From the NCBI GenBank assembly GCA_018806985.1, contig JADANN010000139.1, positions 434,001 through 498,000 on the forward strand: 64,000 nt of DNA, written 5' to 3'. The notes below the pieces were generated by a model. It saw only the letters and a program-made list of their open reading frames with translations, was not told the origin of the DNA and did not search any database. The stretch is from Angiostrongylus vasorum (taxonomy: Eukaryota; Nematoda; Chromadorea; Rhabditida; Metastrongylidae). The position numbers and the translations under genes were made by a program. Below are positions 35,973-48,200 of this stretch, one piece after another (the first letter of the stretch is position 1; the number at the start of each line of letters is the position of its first letter).

Positions 35973-37295
35973 CTACATTTGTAGATTGGGATAGCGAACT
36001 TTCGTATCGGTGCACACATCAACTGCCGATGACGGAAATGTTCTCTGCTGTTGACATAAGTGAGTGACTTTTCCGTCGACTTCATGAACGTCCTTCGGTT
36101 TCATGCCGTTCGTCGTCGCTGCCAGTTTCCTAGAAAAATAAACAAATTATCACCGCTAAAGTGGAACAGAAGGTATCATGAAAATTTAAATAAGTAGAAA
36201 AAAATTAAGTGGGTCATAGATATCGAACGGGTGGTACGGTCAAGTATATCCAACGCAGAAGTGCACGACACTACGAACTGTGGGAAGTGTCACCAGTGTT
36301 TCGTAGGAGCATAGAGCTTTAACTGAAAGTACGAGTCATACAAGGTTTCGAGTCATCAAATTTCCTGTGTTGTATGAAAGGACATAATGTTGGCTATCAA
36401 AAATTTCAATAGATCTGAAAACTCCAACAACATACGGATCTTGTATCCTTCCTGATACTTTCAAGGTAAACATCGAATAGAAAAATTTGAAATTGCCGTC
36501 AGGAATTTCAGCTAAGGATTAACCTATAAAGCCCTTCTGGAAAATTCCGCTTTTACAGGAAAAGTCCTAGGCGAGAAAACTTTCTCCTATTCCATGAGAG
36601 GTAACGTTCGAACGCCCTTGGAACATAGCCATCTTAAGATTCTCCGGAAAAACCTGCTCATGACTCTAAATTCTACTCGCTACAAGTTCTCCATGTCTCA
36701 AAGTGAATGTTCCCATGATTGGTTTGTTATTAATACGATGATATTCCGAATAACATGAATCGTTCTCACTGAATGATCGATTTCACTATGGTTTTCGGTT
36801 GGTTATTCTTCCGAACAACTTGCTGTTTCTTTAAAAACTTCCACTGAAAATTACTAAATGAGGAGTAGAGAGAGGCCGGAACCGTAAAAAATAGCCTTTG
36901 TTTGTTGGAATGGTCCAAACAGGACCACACTTTTTTCAAAAGTGCCTTTACTATTGTTGTTTTAGCGAGTATTTTTTCCATCTATTCTTAGGTGGCATTC
37001 AGAAGATAATCCTCGAACTCCTTCTCAACTTGGCTGACTTTCTGAGATGGCGGATGATGAACTTCCATTCTAAATCGCAACTCGACGTCTGGGAACAAAC
37101 GAAGGCGGCTAAGCCGGTGTGATGGTATTAATATCGCAGAGAAAGTGAAATCATCACAGTACAATTCAATAAAGAAAACTGAATGGCGTTATTCATAAAG
37201 AGTTCCTCGTCATCTGTCTCTCAAAAACTACATCGTCACTGAAACGACGTATGTGTGTCTGTGTGTCTGTGTGTGTCTGCGTTTCTGTGTCTGTC

Positions 37296-37351
<56 letters not shown>

Positions 37352-38855
37352 GCTTGTCTGTCTGTTTACCTGTCTGTCTGTCTGTGTGCGCCGTCCGTCT
37401 CTGTGCGTCCGTCTCCGTCCACCCATCCGTTCGTCTCTGTCCGTTCGTCCGTCCGTCTGTCTCTGTCCGTCTGTCTGTCTATTCCTTCTGTCTGTCTATG
37501 TTTGTTTGTTTGTTTGTTTGTTTGTTTGTTTGTTTGTTTGTTTGTTTGTTTGTTTGTTTGTTTGTCTGTCTATATCGGCTTTCCTGTCTGTGTCAGTCTG
37601 TTGGTGCATATCTACCTCTCCGTCTATGTCTGCCTGTCCAACTTTGTATGTGTGCCCAGAAATGTCTGCCTGTCTGTCTATGCTATCTGTCTCTCTGTTT
37701 GTCTCTCTGTCCGTCTGTCTACGTTTGTATTTCCATACCTGTCACGAAGATAACTGACGCGTATGGCGCACACTCCAGCACAATTGAATACCGACAGTGC
37801 AGCGCTAGGACTTCCTTCGTCGCTCACGAAACACTTTACTGTTTTCCTACACGTCATCTGTAGATGCACAATAATGTCACATCATGTGTTGATTCTAATA
37901 TTTCTATTTCTTAATGAATGGTCAACCTAACGTTTCTTTGTTATCGTCGGATATAAACGAGACATTCGTTGCGCGGAAAATTTCAGCAATATTTTTTATA
38001 AAAACAATGTTTCAATGAGGGCTCGTGTAGCACAGTAGTCGAAGGCCCCCTTCGATAAACATGGGATCAATCCGCGCTCCCCAAGCTCACCAAGACTTCC
38101 ATCCTTCCGGGCTCGGCAAACTGCTACCAGACCTGTCTGGAGAGATAGCAGCACTGACTCGATACATCAGACACCCATTCAATCATCTCCAGAGATGCTT
38201 AATAAAGTCGAATGCATGGCACATCCCTCAGGGATTAATAACGCCCAAAGCTTTATCCTTTATCGTTTATGTTTCCTTTGTGGCACACGTTCACGTGAAA
38301 ACTTTATTTTCCTGATATTTGCACTTAAAGGATAAAGGATAAAGAACGTTATTGGCTCAGTAGTAAGAGGCGCCCAGAAATGGACACATAGGCATTAGTT
38401 CGACCTCATGTCCTGATCAAACCGAGTCCCCATTACTTTGGGGGTTGGCATATTATTACTACACTTTCTGGGAAGAAAAAAACTGTGACATAGGTCGCTA
38501 GGTTCTCGAAAATCATTGTATAGACCAAATATGGGCTCATTTACTCTTAGGATACTACAAATGAAGTCGGATGCATAACGCTTCATTAAGGGGATTGTTC
38601 ATCACCAAGTGCTTCATCTTTTAACTGTAGTAAATAGGAATAAACAGAAAAAAATCTTACCGATGTGCACGTTTCCGTCTTGTTATCTGGAAATCAGGAC
38701 TGATCTATTTGGTTTCATCACTTTGAATAAGACAATCTCGTTCACCCTTTGTGTAAATGGGAATTTATGCAGAAAATGAGCCATCGATAACTATTACTCA
38801 CCTGACGGAGTAGGTTTCCTGAAACTGTCAGTTCCCTGGATGAGATTGGTCGCAT
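35973..38855 (-). CDS. Small unrecognised gene, three exons, about 78 aa
   Basis: Minus-strand exons are 38855-38802 (ATG, 18 codons), 38686-38661 (26 nt) and 36129-35973 (stop TAG). All sites are GT/AG: donors GTGAGT and GTAAGA, acceptors TTTCCAG and TTTTTCTAG. The phases join. ATG follows a TTATAG acceptor by three bases with no exon before it, as in spliced-leader addition. The product is basic at the front (MRPISSRELT, then RRKRAHR) and shows no signal peptide or known domain. The last exon is also open in another frame, so a missed middle exon could change the C-terminus. Intron 2 is about 2.5 kb and holds the tetranucleotide repeat and two SINE-A copies. Function unknown. Confidence 0.5.
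37250..37725. repeat. Compound tetranucleotide microsatellite
   Basis: TCTG/TGTC repeats dominate 37286-37380 and continue imperfectly to about 37500. A clean TGTT run occupies about 37500-37567, then imperfect TCTG units run to 37725. Long Cys/Ser/Val-rich open frames here are by-products of the repeat. Confidence 0.95.
38018..38265 (+). mobile_element. SINE-A copy in an intron
   Basis: Head AGGGCTCGTGTAGCACAGT, body with CTGTCTGGAG, and 3' CTTTATCCTTTATC. ATGTTTC flanks both sides (38007-38013 and about 38269-38275). It is antisense to the small gene. Confidence 0.83.
38345..38622 (+). mobile_element. Diverged SINE-A copy
   Basis: TTGGCTCAGTAGTAAGAGGC head, TAGTTCGACCTCATG B-box-like region, CATTGTATAGACCAAATATG and a decayed 3' end. 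It lies between exons 1 and 2 of the small gene's transcript, near the exon 2 side. Confidence 0.65.
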
Positions 38856-38860
38856 TTTCT

Positions 38861-40140
38861 ATAAGAAAAGTGGAATAAAGGGTGGTTTAACAATAAATCT
38901 CTGAGCTACAATCTCTCTGTTAGTTATTTCCTATAACCGAGACCGGACAGCGCTACAACATACGGCACGACTCAAACCAATGGTTAGACCTCAAGGGACA
39001 CAAAGAGATGGCCCACAGTAGAAAGCAAGACCAAAATCATAGGAATGCAGTATGCTCGCAATCTGCCAAAAGCTAACTTATACATGAATTTGATTCTGAG
39101 TTTCCACTTAGGGAAGGAGCTTGTTGATTCGGTTTACTACGATATAAACGAAGGGGCCGTAACTGGCAAATCGGAATCAAACATAAGATGGATTTTCCAT
39201 AAAGTTTTGAAGAGTGGAAGTGAATTTATTGTGTAGAATCTGTCAAGGCAACATAGTCATGATGCACATTACCGAACACTGAGTCGAGGATATCTGAAGT
39301 AGACTGATTTGAGTGGAACGTCCTTGAAGATGCAGCTGTTTCAGCGACAGGACTGGTTAACGTCGATGACGTCTCCATTTCATTTTCGTCCAGGGAAACA
39401 GTTTGAATACAGATGATATTCTAAATTTCTTTTCTAACATCATAATTATATTAAGTCCGAGTACTGATCATTTTTGATGAGTTTGAACTTCTGAAGGCCT
39501 TTATTGGACCTGTAGATTGATGTAGTCAACCCTATTAACATATTTCACTCAGTGTCAACGGTCACAATAAAAGAACGTTCATTAGAAACGTCAGCAGATA
39601 ACAGTTATAGAGCTGACTAGAGTAATGGACAAAGTTGGAACAAACATCAAGTAAACACTAGGGCCTTGATGAATTTTTAGGAATGCTGTCGGGCTATAAG
39701 TCGAATGGATCAGTGCATTCTATACCCTGTGCGTTCTTGAGCTTTATGGTTGGTAACTGAAGAAATGCACGTGTTTAGATGAATTCTTGACAGACGCTTT
39801 AAGAGTTTAACCAATAAATATTACTTTAGAATAGTGTAATCCATGGTTAGGTGTCTGCATGGGATCCAATCATAAGGTAAAGAAGATTCAAAAGGGAATC
39901 ATGAGATTGGTCGGTACAAGTAAGCGCTACGTCGAAAGGTGACAGGTGAGGAGATTCCAATCGAAAACTATGAAAAGAATGCACTAAGATTACGAGCTAA
40001 AAAAGATGTGAGAACTAGAGAACTTCGGGAGAACCATTTACAGCCACTATATTAACTGAAATCATCCAAATTTATTCACGTTTCCAGAATAGATCCTTAG
40101 TTGGTTGGACATAAAAGTGAGCTAACGCTAACACTACCCA
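38861..40140. other. Gene-free stretch upstream of the small gene
   Basis: Presumptive promoter side of the small gene near 38.9 kb. The rest shows nothing I can name. Confidence 0.4.
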
Positions 40141-40428
40141 CAACTTTGACTTACTATTTACTGCCTACTCTTTTTAGCGGCAGGATATATATTGCGAAAT
40201 ACTGAGATATTCGCAAAACTCCGGACCGCAGGTGTCTACGGTGGGGGAACGAACGCGCTATTGTCCTTTCCGGGGAGTAGCGCGCTCACCACTACACCAT
40301 GCGGGTCCTCCGTTTCGCCTGTCTCTCAGCTAGTTCTATTGCGTTTTTCCCACCGTAGACACCTACAGTCCGGAGTTTTGCAAATATCTCAGCATCATTA
40401 AAACTACCCACAACTATAAATATGTTAC
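40141..40428. mobile_element. MITE-P copy
   Basis: Left arm TTTGACTTACTATTTACTGC, GCGGCAGGATATATATTGCG and ATTCGCAAAACTCCGGACCG. Reversed core with GGTGGGGGAACGAACGCGC. Inner right arm AGTCCGGAGTTTTGCAAATA and CTCAGCATCATTAAAACT. The outer right arm is lost. Confidence 0.8.
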
Positions 40429-40746
40429 CTTTGAATCATAGATGTGTCTTGTGGATCGCAAATTTGTTCGACACATCATCACCGGTATCGAGAACTATCA
40501 CAAAAACGCAGAAGATTCAGTCTCTTTTTTGTCTATTTCGGAATCACTGCTATAGCAAGACACCGACGTCGAACACTGATTGTTAGCGAAACTCCAACAT
40601 TGCTAGGGAAAGGGAATAAAAAAATCTTAAGGTAGTAAAACTGACAACGTCGTTGTAAACCGGGAAGGGTTACTGTGACACAACTTGAATTCGTCCTTTT
40701 TGTTTACATATGCACAAGTAATTAAGTAAGCTTTTTTTACAAGTGC
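40429..40746. other. Gene-free stretch
   Basis: Nothing recognised. Confidence 0.35.
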
Positions 40747-41133
40747 ACAACGGTTTACCGCCTCACCGTGGCTGGGAGGTCTTCCTGGGTGTCAGGCTGC
40801 GATGTACAGCGAGGAGATTCATCCCCCCAGCAAGGTCTCCCAAGCTGAGGAGTTCAGCGTTTCCATCAGGAAGGCCAGCTAAAAGAAAACCAGTACCAAG
40901 ATCCGTCGCCGTCCTGGTACCAAACCAGTCGCATCGTGGAAAATCTCTCCTCCCATCCTGAGCCACAAGGGAAGGCGACTGCCTCTGATGGTGACGACCT
41001 GGGGGCAGACTTGGCCAGGCTGACCTAGGGACTCCAGAGAACCACAATGGCTAAACCAGCAAAGCATCGTAAAATTGGAGGTTATGCTGGGGCCCGCACA
41101 ACCAATGAGGGCGGGCTATCCAAGCATCCCAGT
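40747..41133 (+). repeat. REP-C copy
   Basis: Starts CAACGGTTTACCGCCTCACC and ends with the hairpin GGGGCCCGCACAACCAATG...GGGCGGGCT. It is followed within 200 bp by another copy in the same orientation. Confidence 0.85.
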
Positions 41134-41329
41134 ATGTAATGATACCAGATGATGATCAGAACGAATGAGTCAACTGAATTAGATTGCACATAATGAAGGA
41201 TTGAGTTCCTAAAAAAGAATTACCGAAGTTCGATTTACTTGATGCTCCAGAGACTAAGTAGTATTACTCGTCAAGCGGAACGACGATCATCTAATATCAC
41301 TACTTTGTGTACCTAAGTCAGGGGCCCTC

Positions 41330-41690
41330 CGAACGGTATACCGCCTCATCGTGGCTGGGAGATGTTTCTGGCTGTCAGTGGCTGCGATGGACAGCGGGGG
41401 ATCCATCCCTTTGACAGGATCTCTCCCAAACTGAGAAGGAGTCCAGCGTTTCCACCAGGAAGCCCAGCTAAGAGTAAACCAATGCCAGGATCTGTTATCG
41501 TTCTGGTAACAAACTAATTACATGCTAGCAAATCTCCCTGTGATACACAAGGGCGGCGACTGCGTGTGGTGCTGAGGACCTAACGCAGACTTTGGCATGA
41601 TGGCTCAACCAGCAAAACTCCGAGAAAATGGAGATTATGTTGGGGCCAGCACAACCAGTGAGGACGGGCCATCCAAGTGCCAAAGTAATT
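41330..41690 (+). repeat. REP-C copy
   Basis: Starts GAACGGTATACCGCCTCATC. The middle is diverged (ACTAATTACATGCTAGCAAA), and it ends GGGGCCAGCACAACCAGTGA and GACGGGCCATCC. About 25 bases of the GGGAACCACAATGG region are deleted. Confidence 0.83.
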
Positions 41691-41963
41691 CAGGGTGTGT
41701 CCATTATCATCAATCTGAACAAGGGGATGGATAGAATGGAAACACAGTGCCACATGGATTCTAGAAGTGTATTTAGAAAGTGCTAAAGAGGCAGAGCGCA
41801 CATAGGCTTCAGAATCTATGATTCTTCCTCCGACTTACTCCTCAGTAACCTGAGCACAAATACTGCTTATAATCAGTACGGCATCGATGAAGTCATGGTT
41901 GGAGTTAACCGCTTCATAGAGACGAATGAGAGTGAAAGAGTTTGCAGTGCCGACCTACTGTAG

Positions 41964-42204
41964 TAAAACAATCTATCTTCCGGGCACGCAAATACGTGAT
42001 GTATCCAAAGAAGTTAACGATTTCCTATGGTGTTATTCAGCACCAATGTTTCATAGAGAAGAAAATTTCTTTGCATTTGCTCACCTTAAGAATGAAGATC
42101 ATCTTTACACAGTTAAATATATGCATCCACCATCGGAGAAGTTGCATGCGGAAATAGAACTAACTAGTACTATGGCTATTATGGTATCTCCTATCGCATT
42201 CAAG
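41964..42204 (+). CDS. Orphan internal exon (weak)
   Basis: An open frame of 80 codons runs from an acceptor-like ACTGTAG to a canonical donor (TTCAAG|GTAACT). Residues include YLPGTQIRDVSKEVNDFLW, HREENFFAFAHLKNEDHLY and MVSPIAFK. The composition looks protein-like and has none of the repeats seen nearby. I could not find a partner exon within the neighbouring kilobases, so it may be a gene fragment, a gene with long introns, or chance. Family not recognised. Confidence 0.3.
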
Positions 42205-42379
42205 GTAACTATCAACCGTATACGCACCATTTCCATTCTGCTTTAAGGAAGTTGGTCAGTCCGTCCACTTCGTACTGTACTTGCGGAGAAATGGACTCGT
42301 CTTCAACGAGATCTCGTAGTCGTACATCATCATATTAGCTAGTCAAATCTCTATTTTTCCTGACATTCCTAGTTGAAAA

Positions 42380-42600
42380 TTCTCTTTTAAGGTTAAACAG
42401 GCAAAGTTTCTCTCAGTTTCCGAAAGGAAATCGACTCGATCAACATTCAGCGAGATTACTAAAGAAGATTAGACCCTCCAAGCAGCAGCCAAAGCCACAC
42501 AAAATCCGAAGACCTTCGTGGGATACGGATGCGCCGAGACGAGTCGGTTGAAAAATGTGCTGAGATCTGAATGATATGTGATGTTTGATCGTATGAAAAA
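42380..42600 (+). mobile_element. SINE-B 3' fragment
   Basis: AAATCGACTCGATCAACATT, CTCCAAGCAGCAGCC, AATCCGAAGACCTTCGTGGG and GTGCTGAGATCTGAATGATA align with the SINE-B body. The head is missing. Confidence 0.5.
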
Positions 42601-44102
42601 ATATGCTTCATTGCTAAGCCTACTAGAACTAGCGCGTGGCTGCACTAAGGTGATAAACCATTGTAGTGGCACATGAGTATTCACGTTTCCCAACGGCTAG
42701 CCCCAACCATAACAAGCCAAAACTAAAGCCATTTCATAACTGATAACAGATTGATTTAACGGTGTATAAAGAGCTAAGCTGTCAATATGTTCAATGAAAA
42801 CAATCGATATCGTAGATTATCTACCGTTCTATTCAAGATTATTGAATTATCGATTCTAGCCCAAAAAATCTCCGACTTTTATCGTGGCTTTGCGCACCCC
42901 ATTCCGCACATCCATAATCCACGAAGATCTTCGAACTTTCGCATGGGAGGATCGGCTGCTGCTCCATTACTGCTAGTTTCTTTGTGAATGTCAATATATA
43001 GCGATGGAGTAGGTTCCCCTGGAGCTCTGGAATATCTGGGCTAAAAGTGTTCCCAAATGGACTGCACAGAGTCCACCATTCCCAGATTAGTCTTGAACTA
43101 ATTTCCCGCCCACGGATTGATGTGAACATTGATGAGCTTAGTGCAGGGTTGAGCCAGCACCGTGTTCGTGATTAACAGCATCATTACCGTTGTGTTACCA
43201 GCTTAATTAGAACATAACCATAAAACGCATGCTCTATAATCACACTTTAGATCTGCGAAGGAGGCATGTCACTTAGCAGTACTTGATGTAGTCGTCGATC
43301 AGTATACATTGTCTGCATTGTAACCACATGTTCTCAATTTCGTCTTTCGGTTGGGAAACCATCCATTTCCCGTTGATGATGTTCACATAGTTTCGTACTC
43401 AGTTATTAAGTATCATGTCGTTTACTACTTTGTTATTTCTGTAGTTACACAGTAACACTGACGATCTGGATGAGAATTTCATTTAAATTGGCGTTTTGAT
43501 TGCACCAGTAAGTGGGGAAGCAGCTTATTCTCTAACCTTATTTTAAAAACCTTATCTGAAGGAAAGGGTCAAATATCCTTCTTTTTAGTTTCATTAAAAA
43601 ATAGCCAAAACCATAAATTCACTGGTCCAGGAGTTCAAAACAGAGGCCGTGGGGCCAATTTTTATACTTTCATTGAGGTATTTTTGTAATATTTCCCTTT
43701 ATAATGATTTACTTCTGAGTTTTTCTGCGGATTTCTATCCATCTCATGATGAAAATTAGTTTTGAAATACCTAATGCCTCCATACGGTAATGCGGGAACT
43801 GAACCATGAACGATGAGAGTGAACAGATTGGTTACTACTCCATTCGGTTCTGTTGTTTAGAGATTTTCTTTTGAACAGCTGTCTAAACAAAAACTGAATC
43901 GAAGTCAAAATCAGTCAATCATCGCTTGAATCAATGTCATGTTTATTCAGGCGGCAATAGAGCCTAGCTCGATTAATAAGCAAGCACCCAGACTTAAGCA
44001 AGTGATAAGGAAGTCCGTTTTCCATACATTGATGAAGTCCTTAAAGCATTGCATACTATAGTAATCCATCGCATTTTATCCTAAGTACTGTTCATGTACA
44101 AA
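42601..44102. other. Gene-free stretch
   Basis: Short frames only. 43780-43860 carries a vague tRNA-like signature on the minus strand that is too weak to call. Confidence 0.4.
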
Positions 44103-44325
44103 GCACGCGTGTGGTGCAGTGGTCGGAGGCGCCCTGCGAGTTACGCATTTGGTACCAGACTTGTCTGGGAGGATAACAGCACTGGCTCGATACATCGATA
44201 GGCCACCGCGAGTCATTGTAAAGGTCAGATATGCATTTATTCACCTCCAGCGATGCTTAATGAAGTCCAGTGCATGGCACATCCCTCAGGGATTGATCAA
44301 CGCCGAGAGCTTTGTCTTTTTTTTT
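44103..44325 (+). mobile_element. SINE-A copy with internal deletion and target-site duplication
   Basis: Head GCACGCGTGTGGTGCAGTGG, then a jump from GCCCTGCGAG to TTGGTACCAGAC that deletes the B-box segment. It ends CTTTGTCTTTTTTTTT. ACTGTTCATGT lies on both sides (44087-44097 and 44326-44336). Confidence 0.9.
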
Positions 44326-44337
44326 ACTGTTCATGTG

Positions 44338-44633
44338 AGGGCACGTGTAGCGCAGTGGTCAGAGACGCAGTGGCCTGCAATACACATGGGATCGATGCCC
44401 GCGCCCCAGGCTCGCCAAGAATTTCATTCCTCCGGAGTGGGCAAATTGGTACCGGACATGTCTGGGAGGATAGCACTACTGACTCAATAAATCGCAAGAC
44501 CACCGTGAGTCACTGTAAAGGCCAGATATGCACTCAATCACCGCAAACGATACTACGAATGGAGTCAAATGCATGGTGCATTCCTCAGCAATTGATCAAC
44601 GCCGAGAACTTTATATCCTTTATTTATCCTTTT
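44338..44633 (+). mobile_element. SINE-A copy, same target as its neighbour
   Basis: Full-length: GAGGGCACGTGTAGCGCAGT through TTATATCCTTTATTTATCC. TGTTCATGT follows at about 44634-44642, making a third copy of the same flanking word. Confidence 0.9.
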
Positions 44634-44689
44634 TTGTTCATGTAACAGTTGTATCTGTGTTTAACACTTTATCAACTGCGTATTATTTT

Positions 44690-44825
44690 TCACGGCAGGG
44701 TGTTATGGGAGATACAACCACAGTGATGCTGTTTTTTGCAAAATTGGGGACATAGGCCACATTCGAACCCGGGGTTACACTTTCGGGGGCTGACGGGTTA
44801 TCCACTGCACTACTGAGGCCCTAAT
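44690..44825. mobile_element. MITE-P-like left arm with tRNA-like core
   Basis: GCAGGGTGTTATGGGAGATA, CAGTGATGCTG and TTTTTTGCAAAATT match a MITE-P left arm. The minus strand of 44751-44818 then reads as a decayed tRNA. GGCCTCA pairs 6 of 7 with the far end TGTGGCC. It has an A-box-like TAGTGCAGTGGATAAC and the B-box GGGTTCGAATG. The right arm is absent. It shows the tRNA-like origin of the family core best. Confidence 0.6.
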
Positions 44826-45236
44826 ACCTGTTATATCCGTGTTGTTTAGCGACGTTGTTTTGGTAAAGTTCAGAATAACTCTGGGTTAAAAGAGAATCGA
44901 TTCGCGTTTGAGCATCTCTTTGGAGAGGAAATATTTTTCGGTATATCTGAAGGCATCAAGTAGTTTTAATATAAAACCCTCACACAGTCGCAGGCATGCA
45001 TTGGAAGCTTCTCGTTCTCATCTCGAATTTCTGTGTTGCTTCCCCACATGCCTTAGAATCCCTAGAAACTTTGGATAATGTTGCTAAAAAGTGGAGGTTC
45101 ATCCTCAGAGATAGTCTAGTGTACTCAATCATTCTTTGACCATTTACATATTCTTTTCTCATACTTTTCTTCTCCGGCTTTTTATGGTTTTTCTCCTCAT
45201 CTTTCATGGTTCTTATTGTTTTTGTTCCAGATAGAA
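44826..45236. other. Upstream region of the FAM76 gene
   Basis: Presumptive promoter. The trans-splice-like acceptor TTTTGTTCCAG ends at 45230, just before the start codon. No other feature. Confidence 0.4.
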
Positions 45237-48200
45237 ATGAATTTGATGAAGAAATGCTGCAATTGCCGTTCAGATTTGCCGGAATCTAATGGTGCAGGGT
45301 ATGTGGAACAAATTGAGTTTGTAGTTTCATCTTAACTTTCAATGTAACTCCGATCGAATCCAGAACGAATTACCAGTCGTTCCATAGTCGTTCGCCTTTT
45401 TACAACGTTTTATTTGGAAGAAAGGATGTATCAGCTTCGTGGTACAGCTTTCATTTCAGGAGCTCTTCTGTACAGTGTGAAAAATGTCAGAAGAATGAAG
45501 CAAAGTATGGGAAGGTAAGTATCCTTTCTAGTCTGTATAACAACCGTTTAATGTCCTACGGTCTCATCTCCAGGCTGTATGACTTGTAACTTATAAATTC
45601 TTCCTCGTTTACGGTTTTTCTTACTTCGTATTTAGAAGTTACAAAGAAAATTAAGGTTAGGAAAATCTCAGTCAGGTTTTTAGAAGGTTGATGTAAATAT
45701 ACCTACGCCTTGTCCTCATTGAACTGAACCACGTTATGTACACTATGCATTTCTCTCATATGCATTTAATGCATCGTTAATACAAGCTCTACTGATTATG
45801 GGGAAATACTTTCTTTTTCCAAAGAAAGAGAAAGATTTTCTAAGAGAAAGATTTTCTGAGTTTTTCCAATGTCCAGAATTTTGTTTCTATTGTTGAAATA
45901 CAATTCTTCTTCATAGTTTATTTCTTAGAATTACCTTTCGTTATTGTATCCTCTAGGGGCGCCTGTAGCGCAGTGGTCGGAGGCGCCCTGCAATACATTT
46001 GGGATCGATCCCTTTCCCAAATCTCATCAAGCCTTCCATCCCTCGGGGTAGACAAATTAGTACGACACTTGTCTGGGAGGATAGCTGCACTAACTCGATA
46101 AATCGGTAAGCCGTCGCGAGTCATTGTAAAGGCCAGATATGCATTAAGTTATTTCCAAGAATGTTTAATGAAGACAAATGCATGGCGCATCCCTCAGGGG
46201 ATTGATCAGGCCGAGAGCTTTATCCTCTTTCTATTTAACTGTGCCTTTTAGCAGTTTTTCACGTTGTTCCTCGTAAGACCGGTTTAGCACATTGATCACG
46301 ACGACGACACATGTGCCTATATTGCCCCAGGAGGTTTTTCGTTAGTTGGAAGATGGTACTATAACTATTTTGCAAAATTGCTACGTAGCCGTTTCACCTC
46401 TAAACAATTTAGTTTTCAGCCAACGACATGCAAATTCTGTCAACTTCCTGCCGCTTTTCATGAAGAAAAATGCGTTTATTGTTCCCATTCGGAGCGAAAA
46501 TTTGGTGCTCCAATACCCTGTGCGAACTGTAAACTGCGTGCCGCTTTCACAAAAGATCCAAAAAAAGGTTAGTTTTTTCGATTTCTCTTCTTCCATTTCT
46601 GCACTGCTTTGATGTCGAAGTGTTATTGTGTTTTCTTTAGAGCTACTTTTGATGTTAGGTTCTAAGTCATTACTCAGCTTTCTATGAAACCTATCGGAGA
46701 AGTTCTGGAGACATCGCTACGTCACACGATGTTGTACCTTCTGTTATGTTTAGTTGAAACCAACACTATGTAGAATGTGTGTGATTCAAGCACGTGCAAA
46801 TAAGCAGACAAACCTTGCTGGTGTTGCAATCTCATCCCATGATCACTATTCCGGTCACAAGCGAAGACGGGAAGAAAAGAAAAAAGGTGAGGCTCTTTTT
46901 TCACAGGAATAAATTCATGAGAGGAAATATGGCGGAAGCTTCCAAGAATAAAGTGAAGAGTACTCTCACGATGAATTGTCATCTCAGCTCATCACCGTTC
47001 GGTCACAGGAAACGTATTGGCGTTTTCGCGACTTATTACGAAATAGCTGACTTTTTTTAGTGTTAACATCAGATGCCAGATTTTTGCAGTCTTGAAATTT
47101 AGTACCCTATGTTTGATTACTTGAACACTTCTTCGCGATATCTTTGTGTCTTTTCGTTCACATTTATATTTTATTTATTCATTTTTTTATCTATTTATCA
47201 TTTATTTATACATTTACAAATGGTTTAATAAGCAGTTCATGCTTTTGCTGCTTGTGAACAGTTGGTTTTCGTCGATCTTTTTCCATGAGTTCAAGTTTCC
47301 TACTAATCCAGCGCAAAAGGTTAAGAAGTGGAATGCCGCTTGAGATGACACAGCTTCCTATTTAGACTAGAAGGGTTGGTTCCAGCGCTTTCGGGTTCAA
47401 TGATAATCACTCGAAGACAAGTAGTGGATTGAAAACTAAACTGGTTCGTAACAACTTGAAGAAATTCATCGTCATCTCGTCGTTTTCTTGAAGCTATCAT
47501 AGAGATATCTCCAGAGATGGGATATCTCCATAGTCTTTCGCCCTCGAACAAATTACCCATTTTCTTGAGAAAGGTCATGACGTACAACTAACAGGTGTGG
47601 GATGAGCTCACGAGTAGATCATAGCTTGCATTGCCAATATGCTAGTTAAGAAGCATGCCGATCAGTTCGTTGGTCTGAACATATGGGATTGAAACGAGGT
47701 TCAAAAAGATGAATTTTTTTCACGATCTTAAAAATGGACTATTCGATGGCTGTCAGCTGAGTCTCAGAAGAACTTTTTCAGAAGAAGAAGATGTCAACAT
47801 TACTATTACTTTATTTTTTGCACTTCAAGGTTAGTGTGTAAAGGTGTTTCATCGCACATGTTTCGTGGATCCTCATCCAAAAGCGGGGGAAGAGAATTGT
47901 TTTGGAATTCCGTCTCATTTCCCACTTTCTTTATACCTTCCGCCAACTAAACTTTACTGTTTCGAACATTACTATCACTTTAGTTTTCCGAGAAGACGTA
48001 AGATTAGGGTATACAAGTTCGTGTAAAGTTGCTAAAAGTATGCTGATTATAATGGTATTTTAAATGAAAATATTAATATTTCACCGTGTCACGAGTGCTC
48101 GGAAATGGCTAGCCGAAACTTGTATGGTTTAGTACGCGGGTGTATTTTTTTTTACGAAAATTAGAAGGGAAAAAAGGATCAAGCTATCGTCGTTGATCAA

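Noticed and set aside
37251..37863. Long Cys-rich open frames of up to 202 codons on the plus strand
   Set aside because: They are the translation of TCTG/TGTT repeats in all three frames; no splice or start context supports coding.
43740..43870. tRNA-like signature on the minus strand (GGTTCAGTTCCC)
   Set aside because: Only a B-box-like word is visible; no pairing acceptor ends and no body of SINE-A or SINE-B.
46907..47060. Possible extra FAM76 exon after TTTTTTCACAG
   Set aside because: It would leave a 20-bp intron, and its phase does not join either neighbour.
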